Source: Lentibacillus sediminis (lineage in GTDB: Bacteria; Bacillota; Bacilli; Bacillales; Amphibacillaceae). Taken from it: a DNA stretch of 64,000 bases. The translations under genes were made by a program, and so were the position numbers. Below the pieces are notes generated by a model. That model did not search any database and was not told the origin of the DNA. It was given only the letters and a program-made list of their open reading frames with translations. The stretch is from contig NZ_NIXK01000002.1 of assembly GCF_002763455.1 (NCBI RefSeq), forward strand, positions 434,001 to 498,000. Direction: 5' to 3'. Numbering within the stretch: position 1 is the first letter of the stretch; every line of letters starts with the position of its first letter. This document shows positions 51,216 through 59,581 of the stretch, one piece after another.

Positions 51216-51491
51216 TCAAATTCCCATTTTATAATCATATTGTTTGGCTTTATCCGGCTTGCTGTTTTCAAAATCAGTTGCCACAAACGGTTTATACGAA
51301 CGGTCCACTCTGGAAACAAAGGGCAGTTTATTAAGTTTGTGCTCGATCTGTTTCAGTTCAGCCTGATCGACATAGATCACCGCGTATTTTAAACGTTTGG
51401 ATGCATACAGCAGATGGCCGTAGCGTTTCAACTGTTTAATATTTTTCATGTGCTGGAACCATACAATGATTCCCTGCCTGCTTGTCCGCAT
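51216..51491 (-). CDS. ylbG: YlbG family protein (DUF2129)
   Basis: 91 residues, basic (RQGIIVWFQHMKNIKQLKRYGHLLYASKRLKYAVIYV at the N-terminal half, quoted in part as GIIVWF and YAVIYV). Small conserved Firmicute protein adjacent to ylbF; function unknown. GAGGG precedes ATG 51491. Confidence 0.88.
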   Translation of the reverse strand: MRTSRQGIIVWFQHMKNIKQLKRYGHLLYASKRLKYAVIYVDQAELKQIEHKLNKLPFVSRVDRSYKPFVATDFENSKPDKAKQYDYKMGI

Positions 51492-51538
51492 TTATTTCCC
51501 TCGCTCCCTGCTTGTCCGATAGTATGTATTGCATTTAT

Positions 51539-51685
51539 GATAAATTAAACTTCATTCAGTGAGATCCCCCTGCACCTTGAAGACCTCAGTGAATGCTAAT
51601 TGAACCAAACGGGTTTTTTACAGGAAGCTCCTCAGCTGAACTATTTGCTTCCCTGGGTATTTACCTGTTAAACTGCGATAAATTA
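51539..51685 (+). repeat. Family B structured repeat, copy B3 (ylbG-ylbF gap)
   Basis: Left end AAACTTCATTCAGTGAG, hairpin 1 arms CATTCAGTGAG / CTCAGTGAATG (one mismatch), then CTAATTGAACCAAACGGG and TTTACAGG as in B4, and right end CCTGTTAAACTGCGATAAATTA. The ylbF stop codon (51683-51685) is its last three bases. Confidence 0.75.
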
Positions 51686-52120
51686 GGAAGCGCAACCGCA
51701 GGCGCCCCCTGATCCGCAGCCACAGCCACTGTCGGTCAGTGCTGCGCCGTCCTTTGGCGCTTTAATCTGTTCACTTGTACTCTCTGCCACATATTGGCTG
51801 ATTTCATCCAGCAGGTTCTGCAAATTTCGCTCCGCAATCTTAAACGAGGCAACCTTTTCATTCATATCCATTTCCCGTTTAGCCGCACGAACCTGCTTCA
51901 TAATCTGGTTATAATCCGGATGGTATCTGCCGAAACGCTGCACATCCTCGTAATGACTCTTTATATCAGTAAATGCTCTTATAAGCTTTTGAGCATGTTG
52001 ATCTTCAGTAAGTACTTTTTTGGAATGGTTGTAGGCTTCCATCACATCTGAACCCAAGACCATTTTTCCAAGGTATTCAGAGCGATCAATTATATCTACA
52101 TATTCCATTGTAGCTATCAT
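51683..52120 (-). CDS. ylbF: Regulatory protein YlbF (Y-complex, RNase Y specificity)
   Basis: 145 residues, mostly helical (Com_YlbF fold; HSKKVLTEDQHAQKLIRAF). Together with YmcA and YaaT it forms the Fe-S containing Y-complex that directs RNase Y maturation and affects competence, biofilm and sporulation. The C-terminal cysteine motif CGCGSGGACGC fits cluster binding. GGAGG 8 nt before ATG 52120. Confidence 0.93.
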   Translation of the reverse strand: MIATMEYVDIIDRSEYLGKMVLGSDVMEAYNHSKKVLTEDQHAQKLIRAFTDIKSHYEDVQRFGRYHPDYNQIMKQVRAAKREMDMNEKVASFKIAERNLQNLLDEISQYVAESTSEQIKAPKDGAALTDSGCGCGSGGACGCAS

Positions 52121-52178
52121 ATCTTACACCTCCAACCCTATCATATCACTTCCGCCCTGTTATGAAAATAGTTGGACA

Positions 52179-52412
52179 TCAATCTTTCATCACACCGGCA
52201 AACTTGGCAAGCATGCTGGCCATCTGTACCTGGCGGCTTACTTTCTCCACTTGCTGCGGAAATGTTTTCCCATAAAACCGCTTTGCCTCTTTTTCCATCT
52301 CCTTTAAGCGGCCCGGGTCACGTGACAAATATCGGTACCACTCCGGATTATAACGAACAAATCCGGCAAGACGCGGATTATCCGCTAAATAGCGGCATAC
52401 TGCTGGCTCCAT
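52179..52412 (-). CDS. ylbE: YlbE-like family protein
   Basis: 77 residues starting MEPAVCRYLADNP. The motif FVRYNPEWYRYLSRDP is the family signature. Function unknown; sits between ylbD and ylbF as in B. subtilis. GGAGG at 9 nt from ATG 52412; the open frame extends upstream without homology. Confidence 0.82.
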   Translation of the reverse strand: MEPAVCRYLADNPRLAGFVRYNPEWYRYLSRDPGRLKEMEKEAKRFYGKTFPQQVEKVSRQVQMASMLAKFAGVMKD

Positions 52413-52426
52413 TTGGAGGTTCCTCC

Positions 52427-52819
52427 TTAATCCCGAAACCACCCGAACGGTTCTCTCGGACGGGTTTCCGTTTTTTTCGATTCCTGGAATTGCCCGATAG
52501 CCTCCTGCACCATGGCTATTGTTTTACTTAACTGGGAGACTTGCCCCTGTACTTTTTCCATATCCAGATTCTCTGTCATTTTCATCAGTTTCGCAAACAT
52601 TTCCGTATCCTTTTCTTTTGTTTCCGGTTCTTTTTCGTTTGTTACCGGCAGTTGTTTATAGGCATCCCAATAAGTGTCCTCTTCCCCAAGCAAAACCCAT
52701 TTTTCATAAAACTCCTGCCATCCCCTTCCGTTTTTCCTGATTTCTTCACGCAGGGCTGGATGGCTGTTAATGAAAACTTTAAAATCGTAAACTAGGGGAT
52801 GCAGTTTCTTATCACTCAC
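52427..52819 (-). CDS. ylbD: YlbD-like putative spore coat protein
   Basis: 130 residues. N-terminal part HPLVYDFKVFINSHPALREEI and the tail REPFGWFRD are family features; the middle is charged coiled coil. Annotated as a coat protein in B. subtilis. GTG start at 52819 with GGAGG at 8 nt. Confidence 0.82.
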   Translation of the reverse strand: MSDKKLHPLVYDFKVFINSHPALREEIRKNGRGWQEFYEKWVLLGEEDTYWDAYKQLPVTNEKEPETKEKDTEMFAKLMKMTENLDMEKVQGQVSQLSKTIAMVQEAIGQFQESKKTETRPREPFGWFRD

Positions 52820-52903
52820 AATTTTCACCTCCGGGACGGCGCTTTGTTAATAACTAATTTATGCACCCAGTCCGGCTGCGTGTGACAAACAAAAGAGATA
52901 TAA

Positions 52904-53971
52904 TCAAAGTTTTTCCAGGAAATTTTGTGTGTAATAAAAACGGTAGACGCCGACCCCAAGATGTGTATACCCTTCCCGCAGGAGAGATTCACGGTGTCCC
53001 TCACTGTTAAGCCAGCCTTCCATCACAGCAGGAGCATCATCATATTGTGCAGCAATATTCTCTCCTGCTGTCAGATAAAATAATTCCTCCATAGCCAAGC
53101 GCTCTTTCAGTCCGTCACCATTTTGGCTTTCATGTGAGAAGTAATCATTCTCCGCCATATCCCTGCTATGGGAATATGCCACTGCGTTCACTGCCTTCTC
53201 CTTCTCAAGCGTGCTCTTTCCATGACGCTGGCGCATGATATTGGTAATGTCAAATATTTGCTGCTCCATCCCCGATTCGATCTCGGCCCATTCTTCATCG
53301 GTGAAATCCCGATTCTCAGGCAGTTCACCCAAATACTGCATGGCATACGGCTGATGCTGCAAAAGGGTATCACCTGTAATTACCCGAATTGAAGAGATTT
53401 TTTTTGTAAACGTATCAAAATAAATTTGCAGAAACAAATTATCGGTCAGTTTAACCAGCGGACGAGACTGGAGTGCTTCGTTATCCAGCAAATAGGTATA
53501 GTGCGTGACACCTTCCTCATAGGTTACCTCTTCGTTGAAGGTAAATTCCTCCTTCACTTTTTCATAGGATTGGCCAATCTTTAAAGGGGACAGATCGAGT
53601 TCAGACCCAATCGCATAAAGGGTGATCACCTCATCATCCTTTACTCCAAGCTGAAAATATTCTTTCGGATTTTCATTATAAACCCACCAGGTATATCCAT
53701 AGGCGCTTTTGTCTCTGCGGCTTGGCTCACCCAGTTCCTCGGTTACAACGTCCGCTGATTTGCCGATCCATTGGTAGAGATCTCCCTTCATCGGTACATT
53801 GTTTTTTGTCATATCCGGTGCTGTCTTGCTTTTCAGTTGGCTCTGCTTTTCCTGCAGTTCTTCCCGCCCAGAACTGCTCGCTTCCTCTCTCTCCGTACTT
53901 TTCTCTAATAGATAAAAAGCAGCTGCAGCCAGCAGGATGGCAATCAGCAATGTGCGCAAATACCCCATCAT
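52904..53971 (-). CDS. ylbC: CAP-domain extracellular protein (YlbC type)
   Basis: 355 residues. N-terminal membrane anchor/signal (LRTLLIAILLAAAAFYLL), a linker, a CAP-associated domain (about 80-210; GKSADVVTEELGEPSRRD) and a C-terminal CAP/SCP domain with conserved YSHSRDMAENDYFSH, AGENIA and HRESLL. YlbC-like proteins are made during sporulation; substrate unknown. AGGAG precedes ATG 53971. Confidence 0.88.
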   Translation of the reverse strand: MMGYLRTLLIAILLAAAAFYLLEKSTEREEASSSGREELQEKQSQLKSKTAPDMTKNNVPMKGDLYQWIGKSADVVTEELGEPSRRDKSAYGYTWWVYNENPKEYFQLGVKDDEVITLYAIGSELDLSPLKIGQSYEKVKEEFTFNEEVTYEEGVTHYTYLLDNEALQSRPLVKLTDNLFLQIYFDTFTKKISSIRVITGDTLLQHQPYAMQYLGELPENRDFTDEEWAEIESGMEQQIFDITNIMRQRHGKSTLEKEKAVNAVAYSHSRDMAENDYFSHESQNGDGLKERLAMEELFYLTAGENIAAQYDDAPAVMEGWLNSEGHRESLLREGYTHLGVGVYRFYYTQNFLEKL

Positions 53972-54130
53972 CCGATTCTCCTTTATCAGCTCTATTTTCT
54001 CTATTACACTGTATGCAAGCCTATGCCGATACATTCTCTTTTCTCTACTATTTCAGCAATGGACCTGAGATAAAATAAGGGTATATAAGGTCTCCTGTTT
54101 CAGAATATCTTTAAACTGCAATGTAAATCA

Positions 54131-54525
54131 GGGGGGGGTTATCATCGCCGCTGCGGAAATACCCCTCGCTTTCCGCGGGCGGCTGGTGAGCCTCCTCGCG
54201 CTGACGCGTTGCGGGGTCTCACCTATGCCTATCCTCCCGCAGGAGTCTCGGGGTATTTCCTCCGCTGGGTGATGTACTTTGTAAATTAAACAACAGCTAC
54301 CCACTCTGTAGCTGGTTGATCTTCGCTGTGGGAAGCCGACTCCTGCGGGAAAAGCACGAGTCTAGACCTGAGCAGCGGTGGTTTTCCGCGAGGAGGCTGA
54401 AGCCGTGCCCGCGGAAAGCGGTTTCCCGTAGCGGAAATCAACGTGCACATTTGTCGCAGGTATTTCCGCAACAGTGAATTACGTCGCAGTTTTCCACCAA
54501 CTACGAAATTTAAAAGCAACAAAAC
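54131..54525 (+). repeat. Family A composite repeat, copy A4 (ylbC-ylbA gap)
   Basis: The best full-length copy: left edge GGTTATCATCGCCGCTGCGG; core 54155-54260 with perfect 11-bp inverted ends; spacer with GTAGCTGGTTGATC; second module 54320-54500 with its own CTTTCCGCGGG-type GC palindromes; right edge GTTTTCCACCAACTACG. It fills most of the divergent ylbC-ylbA gap (53972-54618). No gene supported inside. Confidence 0.87.
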
Positions 54526-54618
54526 GCTTCCAACTGCGTGATCTTGCCATTTCAATTGCAAGTTTGGCGAATTCGTACTATGATAAAATTGTGAAGATAA
54601 ATAGTGAGGTGATGAAAA

Positions 54619-54984
54619 ATGAAATTGGAAAATACAGGGATCGACGATGTTGTCATTGACTTGAAACTATTGGATCACATAACCGGAAAGCATGCCTTCA
54701 TCCGTGCAGGCCAGTGGGACTATGAACGAGTAACATACGATTATAAGGTCAATTCAAATGAAAGAGGAATTACATACTATATTCGCCTGCAGGGCCATGC
54801 AGTAGAAGGAGATGTGGACGGCCGCAATGCCATCATCAAATTAAAAACACCACTGCTCGGCAAACATTACTACCCGACTGGCGTAGAATACGGAGTAGAA
54901 GAAAATTTCCCGGAGAACCTTGTGGAACGTGCTCATAATCTCCTCGGCAAATTAGCGGCAGAACTGGCAAATTACACAGACTAG
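54619..54984 (+). CDS. ylbA: YugN-like family protein (YlbA position)
   Basis: 121 residues. Compact alpha/beta protein (MKLENTGIDDVVIDLKLL ... VTYDYKVNSNERGITYYIRLQGHAVEGDV ... YYPTGVEYG). YugN-like proteins have no known activity. Plus strand, divergent from ylbC. GTGAGGTGATG context upstream supports ATG 54619. Confidence 0.8.
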   Translation: MKLENTGIDDVVIDLKLLDHITGKHAFIRAGQWDYERVTYDYKVNSNERGITYYIRLQGHAVEGDVDGRNAIIKLKTPLLGKHYYPTGVEYGVEENFPENLVERAHNLLGKLAAELANYTD

Positions 54985-55081
54985 CACAGGTGTGTCCAGG
55001 AGGCCTCCGCCTAAAAGAACGACGGTTTTTAGGCAGCCGGTTAAGCCAGTGACTTAGTAAAAGAAGGAAAAATGAACATGC

Positions 55082-55112
55082 AAAAGGCGGAAGTAATCAA
55101 CTTCCGCCTTTT
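55082..55112. terminator. Bidirectional terminator between ylbA and ctaM
   Basis: 13-bp perfect stem (55082-55094 with 55100-55112) with T-runs on both strands; shared by the convergent genes. Confidence 0.92.
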
Positions 55113-55115
55113 TTC

Positions 55116-55571
55116 TTAACCTCCAAAAATTGCCCGGAACAAATTTGTTGTTTCGCCCTGGTCAAATAAAATATACAGAAACAAATAAACCATTACCCCT
55201 GTTATTGCTGTAAAGAACCATATCACACTCGTGTAAGGCCCAACTTTTCTATGTTTTCGAATGTTCCGCTTAAACCCGAGGGTGAGGGAAACGACGCCGA
55301 AAACTGCTCCCACGGTTGCCAAAATAATATGGAAGACAAGGAAAATGGTGTAGTAGATCTCTAAATCGGCCGGTCCGCCAAAACTTGTATTGCCGATAAA
55401 AATTGTCCTTGACATATAAATAGTGAAAAAGATTATTGCACTGATGGCCGCGGCAATCATTGTCCGCTTATGTGCCCTTGCTTTCCCCCTGCTGATAAGC
55501 ACCCAGCCAATAGCTACCAGGATTGCGCTTAAAACAATAAAAATTGTACTTAAAGTGGCTAAAAAAGGCAT
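55116..55571 (-). CDS. ctaM: DUF420 membrane protein (CtaM-like oxidase assembly factor)
   Basis: 151 residues, four membrane segments with conserved His (HKRTMIAAA, FHIILATVG, RKHRKVG). DUF420 proteins such as S. aureus CtaM are needed for maturation of haem-A-containing oxidases. Next to ctaG at the end of the cta block. Function is inferred from family and location. Confidence 0.8.
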   Translation of the reverse strand: MPFLATLSTIFIVLSAILVAIGWVLISRGKARAHKRTMIAAAISAIIFFTIYMSRTIFIGNTSFGGPADLEIYYTIFLVFHIILATVGAVFGVVSLTLGFKRNIRKHRKVGPYTSVIWFFTAITGVMVYLFLYILFDQGETTNLFRAIFGG

Positions 55572-55615
55572 AGCGTCACGTTTCCTTTCTTTCTGTTAAA
55601 TAAGCTCATGCTGCA

Positions 55616-56515
55616 TCAGTTTGATTCTGCAGGGAGCGGGTCAATGGTTTGCCCATCCTGTTTAAACCATTGAAAGATGACCCTTCCCAGCAGCACACCA
55701 TAGGTGATTTCCTGCACGACTTTCATAATTATGCCGCCAAGCTGCTGATCTACCATGGTGCTAAGTGGTGAGAACATTTCCGGCCCGGATAATGGAATGG
55801 CTATGCCGCTCAGCACATCCCCGGGCACACATAAAGCCAAAGCCTGCACCCATTCACCGCTCTGGGAATAGGTCGCAAACAGCGGCTCCCCGGCAAAGAT
55901 AATCAGCACGCAAGCAGGTGTGATCAGAACACTGTTAGCAAAAATATACAGCATCTTCAACATAGGTTTCATGGTGTCGAACTCTTTCAGCGGCGTGACA
56001 ATCGGCCACCACACAATAAATGCAGCGACGAGAATAACCAGTGAAATCGATGTATGAGCAAACTGGGAAGATTTTGCAAAGTCAAAAACCACTGGTATAT
56101 GATAAATAGAAAACAGTCCATTAAACAATAAAAGCGAGATAACCGGTTTAGTTAAAAGCCTTATCACCGGAGCAATCCCCGGAGCATCGACAACTTTTTT
56201 CCAAATCCACGCGGGTATCCCTTTAATGATTAAAATCGGCACAATCAAATAATAGATTGCCATCTGAATCATATGAGCCGTCAGCATAATATGGGACAAT
56301 AAATCGATCGGGGATCCTTTTACCATATACAACAGCACGATCGCACAATAAAAACTCATTTGCTGTAACGCTGTTGGTGGTGCATCGGTTTCGTTGAATT
56401 TTTTGCGATAAGGTCCCGTAATGAAAAAATATAAAATTGCAAGTCCAATCAAAAACAGTAAGTAATAAGGGCTCCACAGTGCCCTAAACCCGAAAATCTG
56501 CAGCTCCAACCACAT
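55616..56515 (-). CDS. ctaG: Cytochrome c oxidase assembly factor CtaG
   Basis: 299 residues, seven membrane segments. Bacillus CtaG (caa3_CtaG family) is needed to assemble caa3 oxidase, probably for CuA/CuB delivery. HIMLTAHMIQM carries the conserved His pair. GGAGG at 8 nt from ATG 56515. Confidence 0.92.
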   Translation of the reverse strand: MWLELQIFGFRALWSPYYLLFLIGLAILYFFITGPYRKKFNETDAPPTALQQMSFYCAIVLLYMVKGSPIDLLSHIMLTAHMIQMAIYYLIVPILIIKGIPAWIWKKVVDAPGIAPVIRLLTKPVISLLLFNGLFSIYHIPVVFDFAKSSQFAHTSISLVILVAAFIVWWPIVTPLKEFDTMKPMLKMLYIFANSVLITPACVLIIFAGEPLFATYSQSGEWVQALALCVPGDVLSGIAIPLSGPEMFSPLSTMVDQQLGGIIMKVVQEITYGVLLGRVIFQWFKQDGQTIDPLPAESN

Positions 56516-56675
56516 CGTGTTTCCCTCCACTCTTAGGGAATGTCTTACCATTATAACCCATAATTCTTATTGTTACATCCCTGGATTATGACGATTTTCG
56601 CACATCAGACAGAGGAAAAAACATGCCGCTTCCTCTTTAGTATCCAGTGAGCTGTTATCCCTTTACCAACAAGCT

Positions 56676-56707
56676 AAAAAAAGACCGGGAAGCGATCTCC
56701 CGGTCTT
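56676..56707 (-). terminator. Terminator after ctaF
   Basis: Strong GC stem (AAGACCGGGA ... TCCCGGTCTT) followed by T7 on the minus strand. It ends the ctaBCDEF transcript, leaving ctaG on a separate or read-through transcript. Confidence 0.9.
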
Positions 56708-56716
56708 ATCAGCCAT

Positions 56717-57046
56717 TTACCACCATGTAATGACAATCAGTGCGGCAAGGGTTAACATTGCTGCAAACACGCCGCCATAAATCATAACTGCGGGCATTTC
56801 ATGGTCTTTGTCTTTCATATGCATGAAATAATAGAACTGAAATCCCACCTGCACCACGGCCAGTATCAGCAGAATTGGAACAAGAAACATACTGTCCATT
56901 TCACTGAAACCGACCAGGCCGAATGCAATCAAGGTAAAGCCAATCATTAATGCAAAAGAAATGACTTGCTTTTTCATTTCTTCTTTCTTTTTTTGTCTTT
57001 GGAATGAATTCATTTTCAATTTACTTGTATTAGGGTTATTTGCCAT
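56717..57046 (-). CDS. ctaF: Cytochrome c oxidase subunit IVB
   Basis: 109 residues with three membrane segments (SFALMIGFTLIAFGLVG, LVPILLILAVVQVGFQFYYF). Small structural subunit of cytochrome caa3. Starts 3 nt after the ctaE stop region. Confidence 0.9.
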   Translation of the reverse strand: MANNPNTSKLKMNSFQRQKKKEEMKKQVISFALMIGFTLIAFGLVGFSEMDSMFLVPILLILAVVQVGFQFYYFMHMKDKDHEMPAVMIYGGVFAAMLTLAALIVITWW

Positions 57047-57049
57047 AAA

Positions 57050-57673
57050 TTAACTCACCATCCCCATTAAGTATACAACGGTGAAAATAAATACCCAGAC
57101 GACATCAATAAAGTGCCAGTATAAACTGAAGGAATAAAATTTCGGTGCGTTGTATAAATTCAATCCTCTTTTGGCGTTACGGGCCATCAGCACAATGATC
57201 CAGCTCAGCCCAAACGCGACGTGACCTCCGTGGAAGCCGACTAATGTATAGAAAGCTGATCCGAACGCAGAAGAGCGGAACGTAAATCCGTAATCTGTAA
57301 TGTAGTGAGCAAACTCATAAATTTCAAAAGCGAGAAAGCCAACACCTAAAAGGGCGGTAACGCCAAGCCACAGCTGCATTTTCGCAAAGTCATTGTTTTT
57401 CATATGATACATAGCATACACACTGGTCAAGGAACTGGTTAATAACAAAATTGTCATAATGAAAACCAGTTCCAGTCCGAATAGATCCTGTGACGAGGGA
57501 CCGTCTGCCGTGGAGTTGCGCAATGCTAAGTAAGTTCCAAACAAGGATGCGAAAAGAACCGTTTCTCCGCCAAGAAAAAACCATAGACCAAGAAATTTAT
57601 TTTTTCCCTCATGGGTGGCCTTTTCCGGCTCCTGCGGCATCGTTTCAGGGTTTAAGGAATGATCATGACTCAT
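57050..57673 (-). CDS. ctaE: Cytochrome c oxidase subunit III
   Basis: 207 residues, five membrane segments. FLGLWFFLGGETVLFASLFGTYLALR and GFHGGHVAFGLSW (with the conserved His) and HFIDVVWVFIFTVVYL are diagnostic. Start ATG 57673, one base before the ctaD stop codon region (57675-57677), with GGAGG upstream. Confidence 0.94.
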   Translation of the reverse strand: MSHDHSLNPETMPQEPEKATHEGKNKFLGLWFFLGGETVLFASLFGTYLALRNSTADGPSSQDLFGLELVFIMTILLLTSSLTSVYAMYHMKNNDFAKMQLWLGVTALLGVGFLAFEIYEFAHYITDYGFTFRSSAFGSAFYTLVGFHGGHVAFGLSWIIVLMARNAKRGLNLYNAPKFYSFSLYWHFIDVVWVFIFTVVYLMGMVS

Positions 57674-57674
57674 A

Positions 57675-59528
57675 TCATTCAGCCTCCCTTTCAAGTTCTT
57701 CTTTGGAAATATGATAACCATGGTCATCCTTCAGTGACCGCGTCAGCATGGCACCAAGCGCAATGGCCATTCCAACATAAATCGCGATCAGCCAAGCCTT
57801 GTGATCGGTTTGATAAATAAACCCGAAGCTGGCAATAAAGAAACCAATTGTCATAATTAAAGGTAAAATGGAACCATTTGGCATATGGATCTCATCCAAT
57901 GGTTCAGCAGGTGTTATCTTGCCTTTGCCTTCCATTTTTTCAATCCATAATGGATCCAGCCCGCGCACCAGCGGAAGTTGTTTAAAGTTGTAGTGAACAG
58001 GCGGTGAAGCCGTTGCCCACTCCAGTGTACGTCCGTCCCAAGGGTCTGCAGACGCTTTTTCCCCTTTTACGGAAGAATAAATGATGTTAATCAAGAAAAT
58101 CAGGCCGCCAATGCCCATCAAAAAGGCACCAATCGAGCTGACAAGGTTCCCGGTGTCAAGTCCCTGTCCTTCAAGGAACACCCAGTAACGGCGCGGCATC
58201 CCCATCAGACCGAGAAAATGCTGAACAAAGAAAGTCAAATGGAAACCGATGAAAAACAGCCAAAACGCAATTTTCCCCATTGCTTCATTAAGAATTCTTC
58301 CAAATATTTTTGGCCACCAGTAATGCAGAGCTGCCAGTATACCGAATACAACCCCGCCGACAATAACGTAGTGAAAGTGTGCCACAACAAAATAGGTGTC
58401 GTGGTACTGATAGTCGGCTACCGTAGAAGCCAGCATAACACCAGTCATTCCACCGATTGTAAAAGTAGGAACGAAAGCCAATGCCCAAAGCATTGCAGAA
58501 TTAATCCGAATGCTCCCACCCCACATAGTTGCAAGCCAGTTAAAGATTTTAATCCCGGTAGGAATCGCAATTGCCATTGTTGCAATCGCAAAGATCGCAT
58601 TGGCAACAGGGCCCAGTCCGACCGTAAACATATGGTGTGCCCAAACCATGAAGCCCAGGAATGCAATCAAGATCGTTGCAAACACCATTGCTGTATAACC
58701 AAACAGTCGCTTTTTAGAGAAGGTCGGAAGTATTTCACTAAACACACCAAACGCAGGCAATATTAAAATATATACCTCCGGATGGCCGAATATCCAGAAT
58801 AAATGCTGCCAAATAATGGCATTTCCGCCTAATGCCACATCAAAGAATGCAGCACCCATCATCCGGTCAAACATCAAAAGAAACAGTCCGACGGTTAGCG
58901 CCGGGAAAGCAAACAAAATTAATATACTTGTAATAAATGTTGTCCACGTGAACAAAGGCATACGCATATAGGTCATGCCAGGTGCACGCATGGTTACAAT
59001 TGTTACCAAAAAGTTAATTCCGCCGATTAATGTACCGGCACCTGAGAGTTGCAGACCCATAACGTAGAAGTCCACCCCATGCCCAGGTGACTGAACAGAA
59101 AGCGGGGCATATGATGTCCATCCGGCATCTGGCGCTCCCCCGAGAAACCAGCTGCAGTTCAGCAAAATTCCTCCAAGAAAAAACAGCCAAAATCCCAACG
59201 AATTTAAGAAGGGAAACGCTACATCACGTGCTCCGATTTGCAGCGGCATTATTACATTCATTAATCCTAATAACAACGGCATGGCGGCAAGAAAAATCAT
59301 TGTCGTTCCATGCATGGTAATCATTTCATTGTAAAGTCCGGCGCTGATGAAATCATTCTCCGGGACTAAAAGCTGAATCCGTATAATCATTGCTTCGAGA
59401 CCGCCGAGCAGGAAGAAAAATCCCCCGCCGATAAGGTACAGAATACCAATTTTTTTATGGTCGACGGTTGTCAGATAATCCCACAGCATGGCGCCGAAGC
59501 CTCTTTTTTGAGTAGCTGCTGAACTCAA
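57675..59528 (-). CDS. ctaD: Cytochrome c oxidase subunit I
   Basis: 617 residues with 12-14 membrane segments. Holds haem A, haem A3 and CuB: the His of LYNEMITMHGTTMIF, the CuB/Tyr motif WIFGHPEVYILILPAFG, AHHMFTVG, and the two haem His in VVAHFHYVIVGG. TTG start at 59528 with GGGAGG at 8 nt. caa3-type, as its subunit II has a haem c domain. Confidence 0.96.
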   Translation of the reverse strand: MSSAATQKRGFGAMLWDYLTTVDHKKIGILYLIGGGFFFLLGGLEAMIIRIQLLVPENDFISAGLYNEMITMHGTTMIFLAAMPLLLGLMNVIMPLQIGARDVAFPFLNSLGFWLFFLGGILLNCSWFLGGAPDAGWTSYAPLSVQSPGHGVDFYVMGLQLSGAGTLIGGINFLVTIVTMRAPGMTYMRMPLFTWTTFITSILILFAFPALTVGLFLLMFDRMMGAAFFDVALGGNAIIWQHLFWIFGHPEVYILILPAFGVFSEILPTFSKKRLFGYTAMVFATILIAFLGFMVWAHHMFTVGLGPVANAIFAIATMAIAIPTGIKIFNWLATMWGGSIRINSAMLWALAFVPTFTIGGMTGVMLASTVADYQYHDTYFVVAHFHYVIVGGVVFGILAALHYWWPKIFGRILNEAMGKIAFWLFFIGFHLTFFVQHFLGLMGMPRRYWVFLEGQGLDTGNLVSSIGAFLMGIGGLIFLINIIYSSVKGEKASADPWDGRTLEWATASPPVHYNFKQLPLVRGLDPLWIEKMEGKGKITPAEPLDEIHMPNGSILPLIMTIGFFIASFGFIYQTDHKAWLIAIYVGMAIALGAMLTRSLKDDHGYHISKEELEREAE

Positions 59529-59581
59529 AGTTTAAACCTCCCTTTTACATCTTCCATCCCAATTCATTAACCCGTAATCTC

